Assembly (NCBI RefSeq): GCF_013031245.1
Contig: NZ_WPZL01000003.1
Span: forward strand, 124,001-188,000
From: Ruegeria lacuscaerulensis
GTDB lineage: Bacteria > Pseudomonadota > Alphaproteobacteria > Rhodobacterales > Rhodobacteraceae
DNA: 64,000 nt
Reading direction: 5' to 3'
Made by a program: the position numbers and the translations under genes. The notes under the pieces were generated by a model, which made no database searches, was not told the origin of the DNA, and saw only the letters and a program-made list of their open reading frames with translations. Below, piece after piece: positions 16,285 to 25,382 of the stretch. How positions within the stretch are numbered: position 1 is the stretch's first letter; each line of letters opens with the position of its first letter.

Positions 16285-16962
16285 ATGTCTGGTGCGAATT
16301 CAGGCCATGGCGGGCTGGTCGACCATATCGAAGAAACCCTGATCGCGGTGCTGTTGGGCCTGATGACGGCCGTGACCTTTGCCAACGTGATCGCGCGGTT
16401 CGCGTTTAATTCCAATATCTTGTGGGCGCTGGAGCTGACCGTGTTCATGTTCGGCTGGCTGGTCTTGCTGGGCGCGTCTTACGCGGTAAAGAAACACGCC
16501 CATCTAGGGGTTGATGCGATCCTGAACATGCTGGCCCCTGCGCCGCGCCGGATGCTGGCGCTGATTGCGGTGGCCTGTTGTCTGGTGTTCTCGCTGCTGT
16601 TGCTGAAGGGGTCGTACGATTACTGGGCGGTATTTGCCGACCTGCCGCCGACCTCAGGCCGTTGGTTCCCCACAGGGTTCGACACCGGTGCCCGCAGCCA
16701 GAGCTTCTATGAGGTCGATGACATCCCGATGGTCGCCCCGCTGCGCTTTCTGGAAGACCTGATCAACTATGGCGAGGGGTACGAAAAACTGCCCAAGGTT
16801 GTGCCGTACCTTGTGCTTCCGGTTTCGATGCTGCTGCTGGTGATCCGCTTTGCGCAGGTCGCAGTTCAGATCTGGCGCGGTGAAACCGACCGCCTTGTCG
16901 CCAGCCACGAAGTCGAGGACGAGATCGAAGAGGTCCGGGCTCAGCAAGGAGAGCATGACTGA
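16285..16962 (+). CDS. dctQ: TRAP transporter small permease (DctQ)
   Basis: The small membrane subunit, 225 residues. Hydrophobic segments at about 12-35, 50-68, 85-107 and 172-192 give the four TM helices of DctQ; the stretch FANVIARFAFNSNILWALEL is the family motif. It has a periplasmic insert (VFADLPPTSGRWFP) longer than in minimal DctQs. The start follows a GGGGACAGAGAG ribosome site. Its stop overlaps the dctM start. Confidence 0.9.
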   Translation: MSGANSGHGGLVDHIEETLIAVLLGLMTAVTFANVIARFAFNSNILWALELTVFMFGWLVLLGASYAVKKHAHLGVDAILNMLAPAPRRMLALIAVACCLVFSLLLLKGSYDYWAVFADLPPTSGRWFPTGFDTGARSQSFYEVDDIPMVAPLRFLEDLINYGEGYEKLPKVVPYLVLPVSMLLLVIRFAQVAVQIWRGETDRLVASHEVEDEIEEVRAQQGEHD

Positions 16963-18338
16963 TGGACGTAGTACTTCTTTTCTCGATGGTCATCGGCCTG
17001 CTGCTGATCGGTGTTCCGATTGCGGTGTCCCTTGGCCTCAGCTCGACCCTGTTCCTGCTGATCTATTCAGACAGTTCACTGGCCTCGGTTGCCGGCACGT
17101 TGTTCGAAGCGTTCGAGGGGCACTTCACCCTGCTGGCGATCCCGTTCTTCATCCTGGCATCGTCCTTCATGACGACAGGTGGCGTGGCGCGACGGATCAT
17201 CCGGTTCTCAATCGCTTGCGTGGGCCATCTGCCGGGTGGTCTGGCGATTGCGGGTGTGTTCGCCTGTATGCTGTTTGCGGCGCTGTCGGGGTCGTCTCCG
17301 GCGACTGTGGTCGCCATCGGCTCCATCGTCATCGCCGGGATGCGGCAGGTGGGTTATTCAAAGGAATTCGCCGCCGGTGTGATCTGTAACGCGGGTACGC
17401 TGGGCATCCTGATCCCACCGTCCATCGTGATGGTTGTTTACGCAGCCGCCGTTGAAGTCTCGGTCGGGCGTATGTTCCTTGCGGGCGTCATTCCGGGCCT
17501 GATGGCAGGTCTGATGCTGATGGTTACAATCTACGTCATGGCGAAGGTCAAGAACCTGCCCAAGGGTGACTGGAATGGTTGGGGCGAGGTTTTTGTCTCG
17601 GCCCGCGAAGCCGGGTGGGGTTTGTTCCTGATTGTGATCATTCTGGGTGGCATCTACGGTGGTATCTTCACGCCGACCGAGGCCGCCGCGGTGGCTGCGG
17701 TGTACGCGTTCTTCATTGCCAGCTTTGTCTACAAGGACATGGGACCGCTGAGAACCGAAGGGGATGCGCGCAATATCCCATTGCTGAAAAAGCCCTATGC
17801 TCTGATCACGGCATTCTTCCATCCGGACACCAAACACACCTTGTTCGAGGCGGGCAAGCTGACCGTCACGCTGCTGTTCGTCATTGCCAACGCGCTGATC
17901 CTGAAACATGTGCTGACGGACGAACAGGTGCCCCAACATATCGCCAGCGCCATGTTGTCGGCGGGTCTGGGGCCGGTGACATTTCTGATCGTGGTGAACG
18001 TGATCCTGCTGATCGGTGGTCAGTTCATGGAGCCTTCGGGCCTGCTGGTCATCGTGGCGCCTCTGGTCTTTCCGATTGCCATCGAACTGGGCATCGATCC
18101 GATCCATCTGGGCATCATCATGGTGGTCAACATGGAGATTGGAATGATCACGCCTCCGGTCGGTCTGAATCTGTTCGTGACTTCAGGTGTGGCGGGCATG
18201 CCGATGATGAGTGTGGTAAAGGCCGCGCTGCCGTTCCTGGCGGTTCTGTTCGTCTTCCTGATCATGGTGACGTACATCCCGTGGATATCGACCTTCCTGC
18301 CCAATACCTTCATGGGGCCGGAGATCGTGACCAACTAG
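16962..18338 (+). CDS. dctM: TRAP transporter large permease (DctM)
   Basis: The sodium-coupled transport subunit, 458 residues with about 12 TM segments. Typical DctM motifs are LSGSSPATVVAIGSIV, GTLGILIPPSIVMVVYA, GIFTPTEAAAVAAVYAFF and NMEIGMITPPVGLNLFV. It forms a transport complex with DctQ and takes substrate from DctP. It overlaps dctQ by one base and is followed by a strong terminator. Confidence 0.93.
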   Translation: MDVVLLFSMVIGLLLIGVPIAVSLGLSSTLFLLIYSDSSLASVAGTLFEAFEGHFTLLAIPFFILASSFMTTGGVARRIIRFSIACVGHLPGGLAIAGVFACMLFAALSGSSPATVVAIGSIVIAGMRQVGYSKEFAAGVICNAGTLGILIPPSIVMVVYAAAVEVSVGRMFLAGVIPGLMAGLMLMVTIYVMAKVKNLPKGDWNGWGEVFVSAREAGWGLFLIVIILGGIYGGIFTPTEAAAVAAVYAFFIASFVYKDMGPLRTEGDARNIPLLKKPYALITAFFHPDTKHTLFEAGKLTVTLLFVIANALILKHVLTDEQVPQHIASAMLSAGLGPVTFLIVVNVILLIGGQFMEPSGLLVIVAPLVFPIAIELGIDPIHLGIIMVVNMEIGMITPPVGLNLFVTSGVAGMPMMSVVKAALPFLAVLFVFLIMVTYIPWISTFLPNTFMGPEIVTN

Positions 18339-18359
18339 ATGGGTATTTGAAAGTTGGAG

Positions 18360-18390
18360 CCGGGCGGCTGGTACGCCCGGTTTTTCTTTT
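18360..18390 (+). terminator. Rho-independent terminator of dctPQM
   Basis: CCGGGCG and CGCCCGG form a stem at 18360-18380, followed by TTTTTCTTTT. Confidence 0.92.
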
Positions 18391-18429
18391 CCATGGCCTT
18401 GAAGCGCCAGATGGTTTTCTTACCTAACA

Positions 18430-18490
18430 GCTGAGGACGACCTCCCCAAAATGGGCGATCATTCGGGACGACCCGAGTTGAGAAGGGGTG
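18430..18490 (+). ncRNA. Guanidine-II (mini-ykkC) riboswitch
   Basis: Two short hairpins each carry an ACGA tetraloop: GAGG-ACGA-CCTC (18433-18444) and TCGGG-ACGA-CCCGA (18463-18476). They are joined by an 18-nt linker and followed directly by the ribosome site AGAAGGGG. Paired ACGR-loop hairpins are the diagnostic of the guanidine-II class, in which guanidinium promotes loop-loop contact and frees the Shine-Dalgarno region. The gene downstream is an SMR exporter, as expected for the class. Recognised by eye, not by covariance search. Confidence 0.9.
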
Positions 18491-18495
18491 TCCTT

Positions 18496-18807
18496 ATGTC
18501 CTGGATATACCTGTTATTCGCTGGCTTGCTGGAAATCGTCTGGGCCGTGGCAATGAAACAATCTGCCGGTTTCACACGGTTCTGGCCAACCGCCATCATG
18601 GGCGTGTCAATGATCGGGTCTTTCGGGCTGTTGGCCATGGCGATGCGGACGCTGCCATTGGGTACTGCTTACGTCATCTGGACCGGCATCGGCGCGGTCG
18701 GCGCGTTTCTGGTCGGAGTGATGCTGTTGGGAGAAACGGCGAACGCCGCGCGCATCGTCGCGGCGGTTCTGATCGTGACAGGACTGGTGACGATGAAGCT
18801 GGCCTGA
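18496..18807 (+). CDS. gdx: SMR-family guanidinium exporter (Gdx/SugE)
   Basis: A 103-residue, four-TM small multidrug resistance protein. Glu13 in AGLLEIVWAVAMKQSAG is the essential proton/substrate carboxylate, and the W-x3-M-K context is that of the SugE/Gdx subtype and not EmrE. The C-terminal ARIVAAVLIVTGLVTMKLA is the dimer helix. The start at 18496 is fixed by the riboswitch and its ribosome site; an upstream ATG at 18451 lies inside the riboswitch linker. The riboswitch strongly supports guanidinium as substrate, exchanged for protons. Confidence 0.93.
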   Translation: MSWIYLLFAGLLEIVWAVAMKQSAGFTRFWPTAIMGVSMIGSFGLLAMAMRTLPLGTAYVIWTGIGAVGAFLVGVMLLGETANAARIVAAVLIVTGLVTMKLA

Positions 18808-18813
18808 GTGTGC

Positions 18814-19563
18814 TCAGGCCTTTTGCAGGGCGTCGATGATGCCCGAGAAATCTTGCGCCTTAAGGCTGGCACCACCCACCAGCGCGCCATCCACATTCGA
18901 CACGGCAAAGATATCCGAGGCATTGGACGGTTTGACCGAGCCGCCATAAAGCAGGCGGACGGAACGACCGACGCCTTCGCCAAAACGTCGCTCAAGACGA
19001 GTACGGATGAAATCGTGGACCTCTCCGATTTCGTCAAGCGTCGGAACTTTGCCTGTGCCGATCGCCCAGATCGGTTCATAGGCGACAATAAGGTTCTCAC
19101 CTGTTGACTGGTCCGGAATTGAGCCGGACAACTGGCCACCGATGATGTCCAGCGTATTGGCCGCCTCCCGTTGCTCAAGGCTTTCGCCAACACAAACGAT
19201 CGCCTTCAACCCGGCATCCATTGCGACACGCGCCTTGGCTCGGACGTCCTCGTTTTGCTCACCATGGTCCTCGCGGCGTTCGGAATGGCCCAGAATGACG
19301 GCATTCGCACCGGCATCGACCAGCATGTCGGCGCTGATGTCTCCGGTATGCGCCCCCGAGATCGCGGCGTGACAATTCTGTCCCCCAACGGTGATATCTG
19401 TGCCGCGCACTGTTTCCGCTGCTCGGTAAAGCAACGTGGCTGGGGGGCAGATCAGGACGTCGATCGAAGGGTTAGGAAAGGAGCGGGCAAGCTCCTCCAG
19501 CTCGCTCAACGCAGCAGCTGTTCCATTCATCTTCCAATTACCAGCCGCCAGCTTGCGCCGCAT
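18814..19563 (-). CDS. tpiA: Triosephosphate isomerase
   Basis: The glycolytic and gluconeogenic enzyme interconverting DHAP and glyceraldehyde-3-phosphate; 249 residues. Landmarks: AAGNWKMNG (catalytic Lys), ILGHSERR (catalytic His), VAYEPIWAIGTGK (catalytic Glu) and LLYGGSVKPSNA (phosphate loop). The start is at 19563, where CAGGGAGAA gives a ribosome site; the frame is open for 97 more codons upstream, but that extension has no family match and overlaps a pseudogene on the other strand. It stands alone. Confidence 0.95.
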   Translation of the reverse strand: MRRKLAAGNWKMNGTAAALSELEELARSFPNPSIDVLICPPATLLYRAAETVRGTDITVGGQNCHAAISGAHTGDISADMLVDAGANAVILGHSERREDHGEQNEDVRAKARVAMDAGLKAIVCVGESLEQREAANTLDIIGGQLSGSIPDQSTGENLIVAYEPIWAIGTGKVPTLDEIGEVHDFIRTRLERRFGEGVGRSVRLLYGGSVKPSNASDIFAVSNVDGALVGGASLKAQDFSGIIDALQKA

Positions 19564-19689
19564 TTCGCATTCTCCCTGAGATAGTTCATTGTTCTGAAAT
19601 CCGGATAACATCGCCAGCCCGGTCTTACAATTCCGGTTGCAGAGTACGCGGCAAAACGGCAGGTTCCGCGCGTATAAAGTCAGGTCAGA

Positions 19690-20041
19690 ATGATCGAAGT
19701 ACTTGATCTGGAAACACTGGACTGGCGTGACCCGACCGAGTTGGGCAAACTGTTGCACGCCGTTGGAGAAGTGGGGTTTTTGGTCGTGTCCAACAACGGG
19801 TTGAAAGGCGACCGAGTGCTTCGGGCGATCGGTGCGTATCGCGATTTTGTCCACTTGCCCGAAGCCGCGAAAGCGGGCGTCGATATGGCCCGCACCGGGT
19901 CAAATCGCTGTTGGGCGCGTCCCGGTCCGAGCAGGTGGATCCAAATGCGAACCCGGATTTCAATGAGGTGTTTGATTGCGGGATTGAAGTGCCATCAGAC
20001 AACCCATATGCCGCCGCGCAGCGTCGACACCGAAATTGATA
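19690..20041 (+). pseudogene. Remnant of an isopenicillin N synthase-like 2OG/Fe(II) oxygenase
   Basis: The first 75 residues (IEVLDLETLDWRDPTELG, VGEVGFLVVSNNGL, FVHLPEAAKAGVDMARTGSN) match the N-terminal domain of the non-heme dioxygenase family. After about 19905 the reading shifts: another frame continues with LLGASRSEQVDPNANPDFNE and VFDCGIEVPSDNPYAA, then stops near 20041. The catalytic jelly-roll domain with the HxD...H iron ligands is absent, so about two thirds of the gene is lost. The original frame stays open to 20241 without recognisable content. It begins 127 bp from the divergent tpiA start. Confidence 0.8.
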
Positions 20042-20206
20042 CACCGAAGGCGCTGCTACGAGGCAATTTCTACCCTAGTCGCCCTGCTTGGGCAGGGAGT
20101 CGGGACAATGGTATCGGACCTCGCCGGGCTCAGGCGCGACCATTCGCGCAGGCGAGCACCTTACTCAGCGCTTTAATGAAACGTATCTGCACCTTAAGGC
20201 AGCGTC

Positions 20207-20572
20207 TTAATTCTGGGGTGTCAGGCTCTCATCGAATTTGATCGACTCTCCGCATCCGCAAGCGTCCACGACATTTGGATTGCGGAATTTGAAGCCCGAT
20301 TCCAAAAGAGTCACTTCGTAGTCGATCTCGGTTCCGAACAGGAACATCTGCGCCATGGGGGCAATCATGACACGCGCGCCGTCCTGTTCGACGACCTCGT
20401 CATTCGTGTCCGGCTGGTCCACATAGTCCATCGTGTATTCCATGCCGGCGCAGCCGCCTTTCTTGACTCCAATGCGCAAACCCGCATGGCCGCCTGAGGC
20501 CATCAGGCGTGCAATCTGCTCTGCAGCTTTTGGCGTCATTGTCACGGCTTGTTTGCCGGGAATGCCGAACAT
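20207..20572 (-). CDS. A-type iron-sulfur carrier (SufA/IscA/HesB family)
   Basis: A 121-residue A-type carrier that accepts and passes on Fe-S clusters. The three conserved cysteines are in KKGGCAGMEY and ACGCGESIKF. The latter gives C-G-C-G, as the family requires. It may belong with the SufT-like gene at 21371 in Fe-S assembly, though the two are separate units here. Whether it is SufA, IscA or ErpA cannot be settled from sequence alone. Confidence 0.9.
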   Translation of the reverse strand: MFGIPGKQAVTMTPKAAEQIARLMASGGHAGLRIGVKKGGCAGMEYTMDYVDQPDTNDEVVEQDGARVMIAPMAQMFLFGTEIDYEVTLLESGFKFRNPNVVDACGCGESIKFDESLTPQN

Positions 20573-20793
20573 AGTGATCTCCGTCGTCGCGCGTTACCTC
20601 CAATCTAGTGCCGAGAGCCCACAGGCTCAAGACATAGCAGGTATGCTTACCTAACTTTTAAGACCTGGACGCGAGAACATTGTAATCGGAGCGCGGGTTG
20701 GTGCTTGCCTTTTGAAACAAGGTCACCTTAGCCTGAACGCGGAGTCCTCGGGCTGAGGTTGATTTCTAGCAGTTTGATGAAGGGTAGGACAAA

Positions 20794-21129
20794 ATGAACA
20801 ATTATCAGATTTCTAGCAAAAACATGGTATTGTCATTGTTTCTGGGTGCATTTTCCATGACCGCTGGTATCGCATCGGCCGAGACCGAGAACAAACGCCA
20901 TCCGGTGAATTGTGCGACCGCTGAAGGCGACTTGCGGGCAATTGCGGCTGAAAAGAAGCATGCACAGGACCAGCAGGTAGAAAGCGTGATTTCCATAATG
21001 CCCGCTGGAGCGTTGCTGGGGCTGGTGACCGGAACTGAACACAAAAGATTGGAAATGTTATCAGGCGATTACGTCAAGGAATTGGATGAAAGAGCCGCAG
21101 AAATCAAATCCAAGTGTGGGGTCCAGTAG
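20794..21129 (+). CDS. Small secreted protein of unknown function
   Basis: A 111-residue protein with a Sec signal peptide (hydrophobic core VLSLFLGAFSMTAGIASA, cleavage likely after ASA). The mature part of about 78 residues is helical and charged, with two cysteines (VNCATAEGDL and SKCGVQ at the end) that could form a disulfide in the periplasm, and a hydrophobic middle (ISIMPAGALLGLVTG). A GAAGGGTAGGA ribosome site precedes the ATG. I do not recognise the family. A terminator follows. Confidence 0.7.
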   Translation: MNNYQISSKNMVLSLFLGAFSMTAGIASAETENKRHPVNCATAEGDLRAIAAEKKHAQDQQVESVISIMPAGALLGLVTGTEHKRLEMLSGDYVKELDERAAEIKSKCGVQ

Positions 21130-21152
21130 CCAGCCTTTCGACAGGTTTCGAC

Positions 21153-21182
21153 AAAAAAGACCGCTCTCGGGCAAGAGCGGTC
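21153..21182. terminator. Stem-loop terminator, strongest on the minus strand
   Basis: GACCGCTCT (21159-21167) pairs with AGAGCGGTC (21174-21182). Six A residues to its left give a U tract on the minus strand, so it may end the SufT-like transcript (about 190 nt downstream of its stop) as well as the secreted-protein gene on the plus strand. Confidence 0.75.
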
Positions 21183-21370
21183 TCAATTTCAGGCCGGATT
21201 CTTTTGGGGGGTAGACTACTTCTTGTCAGGCCCATACTGCGCGCATTTTGGGACACAGGCACAAGTATGCTGGGACTATTCCCAATCTATGTGACGTTTT
21301 CCCAAAGGGCTGATGACAAAAATGTAAATCTTTTGGGACAGTAGGCAATTTTGCAGGCCAGACGTCCGGC

Positions 21371-21733
21371 TTACATAAAACCAAGTTCCAGCCGAGCCTC
21401 GTCGGACATCATTTCCATGCCCCAAGGGGGCTCCCACGTCAGTTCGACGTCAACTTCTTTGACGCCCGCAACGGGTTCGATAGCTTCGACGATCCAACCA
21501 GGCATGTCCCCTGCAACGGGACAGCCCGGAGCGGTCAGGGTCATTATCACCTTTACGGCGTTTTCCTTGGTAATGTCGATCGTGTAGATCAGGCCAAGAT
21601 CGTAAATATTCACTGGAATTTCAGGATCATAGACCGTGCGACACGCTTCCACTATGGATTCGTACAGGGGGTGCTCAATGGTCGAAGGTGCAATCAGCGG
21701 GGTGCCTTCAAACTGTTCACTCGGATGAGTCAT
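21371..21733 (-). CDS. SufT-like Fe-S assembly protein (MIP18/DUF59 family)
   Basis: A 120-residue protein of the MIP18 family, members of which help mature Fe-S proteins. The signature VYDPEIPVNIYDLGLIYTID and the conserved cysteine segment TLTAPGCPVAGDMPGW are clear, followed by the usual VKEVDVELTWEPPW. It is probably the SUF-associated SufT; the rest of the suf cluster is not in view. It is close in name to PaaD, but there are no phenylacetate genes here. Confidence 0.88.
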   Translation of the reverse strand: MTHPSEQFEGTPLIAPSTIEHPLYESIVEACRTVYDPEIPVNIYDLGLIYTIDITKENAVKVIMTLTAPGCPVAGDMPGWIVEAIEPVAGVKEVDVELTWEPPWGMEMMSDEARLELGFM

Positions 21734-21828
21734 TCGTGCCTCGGGTCTGTTACCTGAGGAATTATATAGGGAAAGGCAACGGCAGCGTCCAGAGGTGCAA
21801 TGGCGCCCCGACAGGGCGCCAGCAAAGT

Positions 21829-22107
21829 TTAATCATTAATGTCGTGCCTGAAAGTTTTGACCTGACCGTGGGGCAGAGCATACACGCGCCGCAGAACCAA
21901 CCATGCGATCAGGGACAGAACTGCGAAGATCAGCAACAGGATGGGAAGAACAGGTGTGACCCCGGGGATCACCAGCAGAATACCGGTGATGGCCGCACCA
22001 ATTGCAAAGCCAAGAAAAATGAACCCGGGCAGCACGATCTCTAGAATGCCGAGGGCCAGTGCCGCTGCCAGCCAGATCCACCAAGTAAGCCAGAAAGGAT
22101 CGGCCAT
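21829..22107 (-). CDS. Short NfeD-like membrane protein
   Basis: A 92-residue protein with two or three TM helices (WWIWLAAALALGILEIVLPG, AIGAAITGILLVIPG, LPILLLIFAVLSLIAWLVL). This is the NfeD membrane region, but without the C-terminal OB-fold of full-length NfeD; here it ends a few residues after the last helix. It follows the stomatin gene with a 1-base overlap. NfeD and SPFH proteins are commonly paired and thought to act together in membrane microdomains. Confidence 0.85.
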   Translation of the reverse strand: MADPFWLTWWIWLAAALALGILEIVLPGFIFLGFAIGAAITGILLVIPGVTPVLPILLLIFAVLSLIAWLVLRRVYALPHGQVKTFRHDIND

Positions 22108-22997
22108 TACTTTCCTCCTCTCAGCATTTTAAAGGCGTCGCCAAATGCTTCAAGCGCGTTTGCCGGAACGACGATCGTCTGCGATCCGGTGCCGTTGCCA
22201 AGAGCGTTCAGGGCTTCGACCTGTTTGAGGGCAACCTGATACTGCGCAGCTTCGATACCGTTGTCCTGAATGGCCTTGGCGACAACACCTGTGGCATAGG
22301 CTTCTGCTTCGGCCTGAATTCGCCGCGCCTTAGCTGTCTGCTCCGCTGCATAGAGCTCAGCATCAGCCTGCAATTCAACAGAGCGTTTCTGACCTTCGGC
22401 CTCAGTCACCTGCGCGCGACGTGCACGTTCGGCGTTCAGCTGCTGCAACATCGCATCACGGGTGGCCTGATCCAGGTTCACGTCAAGAATTTCGGCGCGG
22501 GTCACTTCGATACCCCAGTCATCCACGGCAGTTTCGACGCTTTCCTGAATGCGTTCGATGAGTTGAGCGCGGTTGGATTGTACCTCATCCAGGTCCATCT
22601 TGCCGATTTCAGCACGCACGATCCCGGCAACGGTGGTTGCGATCGCGCCATCTACGTCACGAATTCGGTACACCGTCTTTTCCGGTTCCAGAATGCGGTA
22701 AAAGACAGATGTATCGATCTGCACCAGAACGTTATCCTTGGTGATTGCGTCCTGTGTTGCGTTGGGCAGTTGGCGTTCAAGAATGGATATCTTGTGACGT
22801 GCAACATCGAGAAAAGGAACAATAAAGTTTATACCCGGGCCCAGCACCGAGTGCAGGCGCCCGAACCGTTCGACCACGTACTTCTCGGACTGCGGGACGA
22901 TTTTTACGCCTTTGAAAATGACGGCGATGATCAAAACGGCCGCCAGCAGATAGATGATGTTCGACGTCAGCAATCCGATAATCTGGTCTTCAGTCAT
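22107..22997 (-). CDS. SPFH/Band 7 (stomatin-like, QmcA-type) membrane protein
   Basis: A 296-residue protein with one N-terminal TM helix (IIYLLAAVLIIAVIFKG) followed by the SPFH domain (VPQSEKYVVERFGRLHSVLGP to about residue 190). A coiled coil rich in Ala, Glu and Arg (NAERARRAQVTEAEGQKRSV) follows. The closest group is QmcA/paraslipin, which forms membrane-bound oligomers and is linked to FtsH control. It is co-transcribed with the NfeD-like gene. Confidence 0.9.
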   Translation of the reverse strand: MTEDQIIGLLTSNIIYLLAAVLIIAVIFKGVKIVPQSEKYVVERFGRLHSVLGPGINFIVPFLDVARHKISILERQLPNATQDAITKDNVLVQIDTSVFYRILEPEKTVYRIRDVDGAIATTVAGIVRAEIGKMDLDEVQSNRAQLIERIQESVETAVDDWGIEVTRAEILDVNLDQATRDAMLQQLNAERARRAQVTEAEGQKRSVELQADAELYAAEQTAKARRIQAEAEAYATGVVAKAIQDNGIEAAQYQVALKQVEALNALGNGTGSQTIVVPANALEAFGDAFKMLRGGK

Positions 22998-23171
22998 TTC
23001 TGTCCTCTTTTATTGTGTACATCGGTATACATTAGGGGGTTGAGTCGCCCGATTTCAACTCTGGTATGGAGGGATTGGGTGGGGATGCAAATCTCTGAAC
23101 TTGCGGATGACAGGTGGATTTTTCAGAATGTGACCGCTTTGCATCCCGCTTTGTTTGCGGTATCGGGCGAT

Positions 23172-24083
23172 ATGAAACTGATAATCGACACTGATCCCGG
23201 CATCGATGACGCAATGGCGATTGCCTATGCAGCTGCTGCGCCTGAAATTGACCTGATTGGTCTGACCACTGTGTTCGGCAACACGCACGTGCATCAGTCC
23301 AGCCGTAACGCGCGGTTCCTGCTGCACAAACTGGGTCTGGATGCGCCTGTGGCCGAAGGTGCCGCATTTGCAACGGGGGAGACCAGCCACGCGCCGTCGG
23401 AGCATGTGCACGGACCCGAAGGCTTTGGCGACATCACTGATGTTCCGCAAATCGGTTCGAACCACTCTTTGCCCGCCGCAGAATTTCTGGTCGAAATGGC
23501 CCGTGTACATAAGAACGAGTTGGTTGTTTGCGCGGTTGGCCCTCTGACAAATATCGCCGATGCAATGCGACTGGATTCAGACTTCGCACGCAATCTCAAG
23601 CGTTTGGTGATCATGGGCGGCGCCGTCTTTTGTCCGGGCAACATCACCGAACATGCTGAAGCCAATATCTATCACGATGCCAAAGCGGCGGATGAAGTAT
23701 TTGCCGCGCCGCCTGACACTGTTCTGGTTGGTTTGGACGTCACGCTGAAAACCCTCTACGAAACTGCCGACTTTGAGGCGCTGGCCATCCGGTCGCCTGA
23801 CATGGGTGCATTTTTGCGTGATATTTCTCGGTTTTACCTGAAGTTCTACAAAGAAATCGGTGGGCTTGAGGGGTGTGGACTGCATGACTCGACCGCTGTG
23901 ATCGCCTGCACTCATGAACCAATGTTCGACATGGTCGAAACCGGCCTGCAGGTCACTGTCGAGGGGCCAGAGATCGGGGCAACGCGGCCCGTATCGACAC
24001 GTCCCATAGTCCGCGTGTGCCGGGATGTGGACGGGGCAGGGGTTGTCAACCTCTTCACCGAACGTGTCGCGTCGCTGCCCTGA
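23172..24083 (+). CDS. Inosine-uridine preferring nucleoside hydrolase
   Basis: The enzyme hydrolyses the N-glycosidic bond of ribonucleosides. The 303-residue protein has the calcium-binding motif IIDTDPGIDDAMAI at its N-terminus. It also has LVIMGGAVFCPGNIT and the C-terminal active-site His in LHDSTAVIA. The start at 23172 gives the standard N-terminus MKLIIDTDPGIDD; the frame continues far upstream, but that part overlaps the stomatin gene on the other strand and is not conserved. The base preference is not readable. Confidence 0.9.
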   Translation: MKLIIDTDPGIDDAMAIAYAAAAPEIDLIGLTTVFGNTHVHQSSRNARFLLHKLGLDAPVAEGAAFATGETSHAPSEHVHGPEGFGDITDVPQIGSNHSLPAAEFLVEMARVHKNELVVCAVGPLTNIADAMRLDSDFARNLKRLVIMGGAVFCPGNITEHAEANIYHDAKAADEVFAAPPDTVLVGLDVTLKTLYETADFEALAIRSPDMGAFLRDISRFYLKFYKEIGGLEGCGLHDSTAVIACTHEPMFDMVETGLQVTVEGPEIGATRPVSTRPIVRVCRDVDGAGVVNLFTERVASLP

Positions 24084-24146
24084 CGGGTTGCAAAGACTGA
24101 TCGGATCAGGCAAATGCTGCCCGGTTCAGCGACCCCGAGGCACCCC

Positions 24147-25277
24147 ATGACCGAGCGTTTTTCTTTTGAGCTAAAGGCAACAGACGGCAAGGCCAGAACC
24201 GGCGTGATAAACACACCGCGTGGCGAAGTGCGCACGCCTGCCTTCATGCCTGTCGGAACCGCGGCGACGGTCAAGGCGATGATGCCCGAGAGCGTGCGCG
24301 CGACGGGGGCCGATATTCTGCTGGGCAATACTTATCACCTGATGCTGCGCCCGACCGCTGAGCGGATCGACCGGCTTGGTGGTCTGCACAAATTTATGAA
24401 TTGGGAACGGCCCATCCTGACCGACTCGGGCGGGTTTCAGGTCATGTCGCTGGCCGGGCTGCGCAATTTGACTGAAAAGGGCGTCACGTTCAAATCTCAT
24501 ATCGACGGCTCCAAGCATGAGCTGACGCCGGAACGGTCGATGGAAATTCAGCGCCTGCTTGGGTCGGACATAGTGATGTGTTTCGATGAATGCCCGGCCT
24601 TGCCAGCGGACCGGGACCGCATTGCCGAGTCGATGCGCCTGTCGATGCGTTGGGCCGAGCGGTCGCGTGAGGCTTTTGGTGATCGGCCGGGTCATGCGCT
24701 GTTCGGCATCATGCAGGGTGGGCTAGAGCAAGACCTGCGTGAAGAAAGCGCCGAGGCTCTCAAACAGATTGGGTTCGAGGGTTACGCCGTCGGCGGTCTG
24801 GCCGTGGGCGAAGGGCAGGAGGCCATGTTCGACTGCCTGGATTATGCACCCGGATTCCTACCGGAAGACAAGCCACGTTACCTGATGGGTGTCGGAAAGC
24901 CCGACGACATCGTCGGCGCGGTCGCGCGCGGCATCGACATGATGGATTGCGTTCTGCCTTCACGATCCGGTCGCACGGGTCAGGTGTTCACTCGCTACGG
25001 AGTCGTAAACATCAAAAACGCCCGCCACTCCGACGATCCGCGCCCGCTGGATGAGGCCTGCACGTGTCCGGCCTGTTCAAGTTACTCCAGAGCTTACCTG
25101 CACCACGTGTTCCGCGCCAACGAGATGATCTCGGGCATGCTGCTGACCTGGCACAATCTACATTATTTCCAGGAAATCATGCAGGGTATGCGAGATGCGA
25201 TTTCGGCAGGGACCTTTGACGTTTGGCAGGCTGATTTCCACGCGCAGCGTGCACAAGGCGACATCGAGCCTATTTGA
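24147..25277 (+). CDS. tgt: tRNA-guanine transglycosylase
   Basis: It exchanges guanine 34 for the queuosine precursor preQ1 in tRNAs with GUN anticodons. The 376-residue protein has [12 protein letters not shown] with a catalytic Asp, [18 protein letters not shown] with the nucleophilic Asp region just before it (DMMDC), and the zinc site [18 protein letters not shown]. The start at 24147 gives the usual MTERFSFEL. queA is not adjacent. Confidence 0.95.
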   Translation: MTERFSFELKATDGKARTGVINTPRGEVRTPAFMPVGTAATVKAMMPESVRATGADILLGNTYHLMLRPTAERIDRLGGLHKFMNWERPILTDSGGFQVMSLAGLRNLTEKGVTFKSHIDGSKHELTPERSMEIQRLLGSDIVMCFDECPALPADRDRIAESMRLSMRWAERSREAFGDRPGHALFGIMQGGLEQDLREESAEALKQIGFEGYAVGGLAVGEGQEAMFDCLDYAPGFLPEDKPRYLMGVGKPDDIVGAVARGIDMMDCVLPSRSGRTGQVFTRYGVVNIKNARHSDDPRPLDEACTCPACSSYSRAYLHHVFRANEMISGMLLTWHNLHYFQEIMQGMRDAISAGTFDVWQADFHAQRAQGDIEPI

Positions 25278-25382
25278 TCACCCTCATACAGTTTCTTTTC
25301 GCAAAACTGGTGGATATGTCGGCGCGATACCTTGCAGTCCGAAAATCCTCGGGTCATTCTGATCGTGACAAATGACGATGAG

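Noticed and set aside
22563-23171. Upstream extension of the nucleoside hydrolase frame
   Set aside because: It runs antisense through the stomatin gene, and the enzyme's conserved N-terminus begins at 23172.
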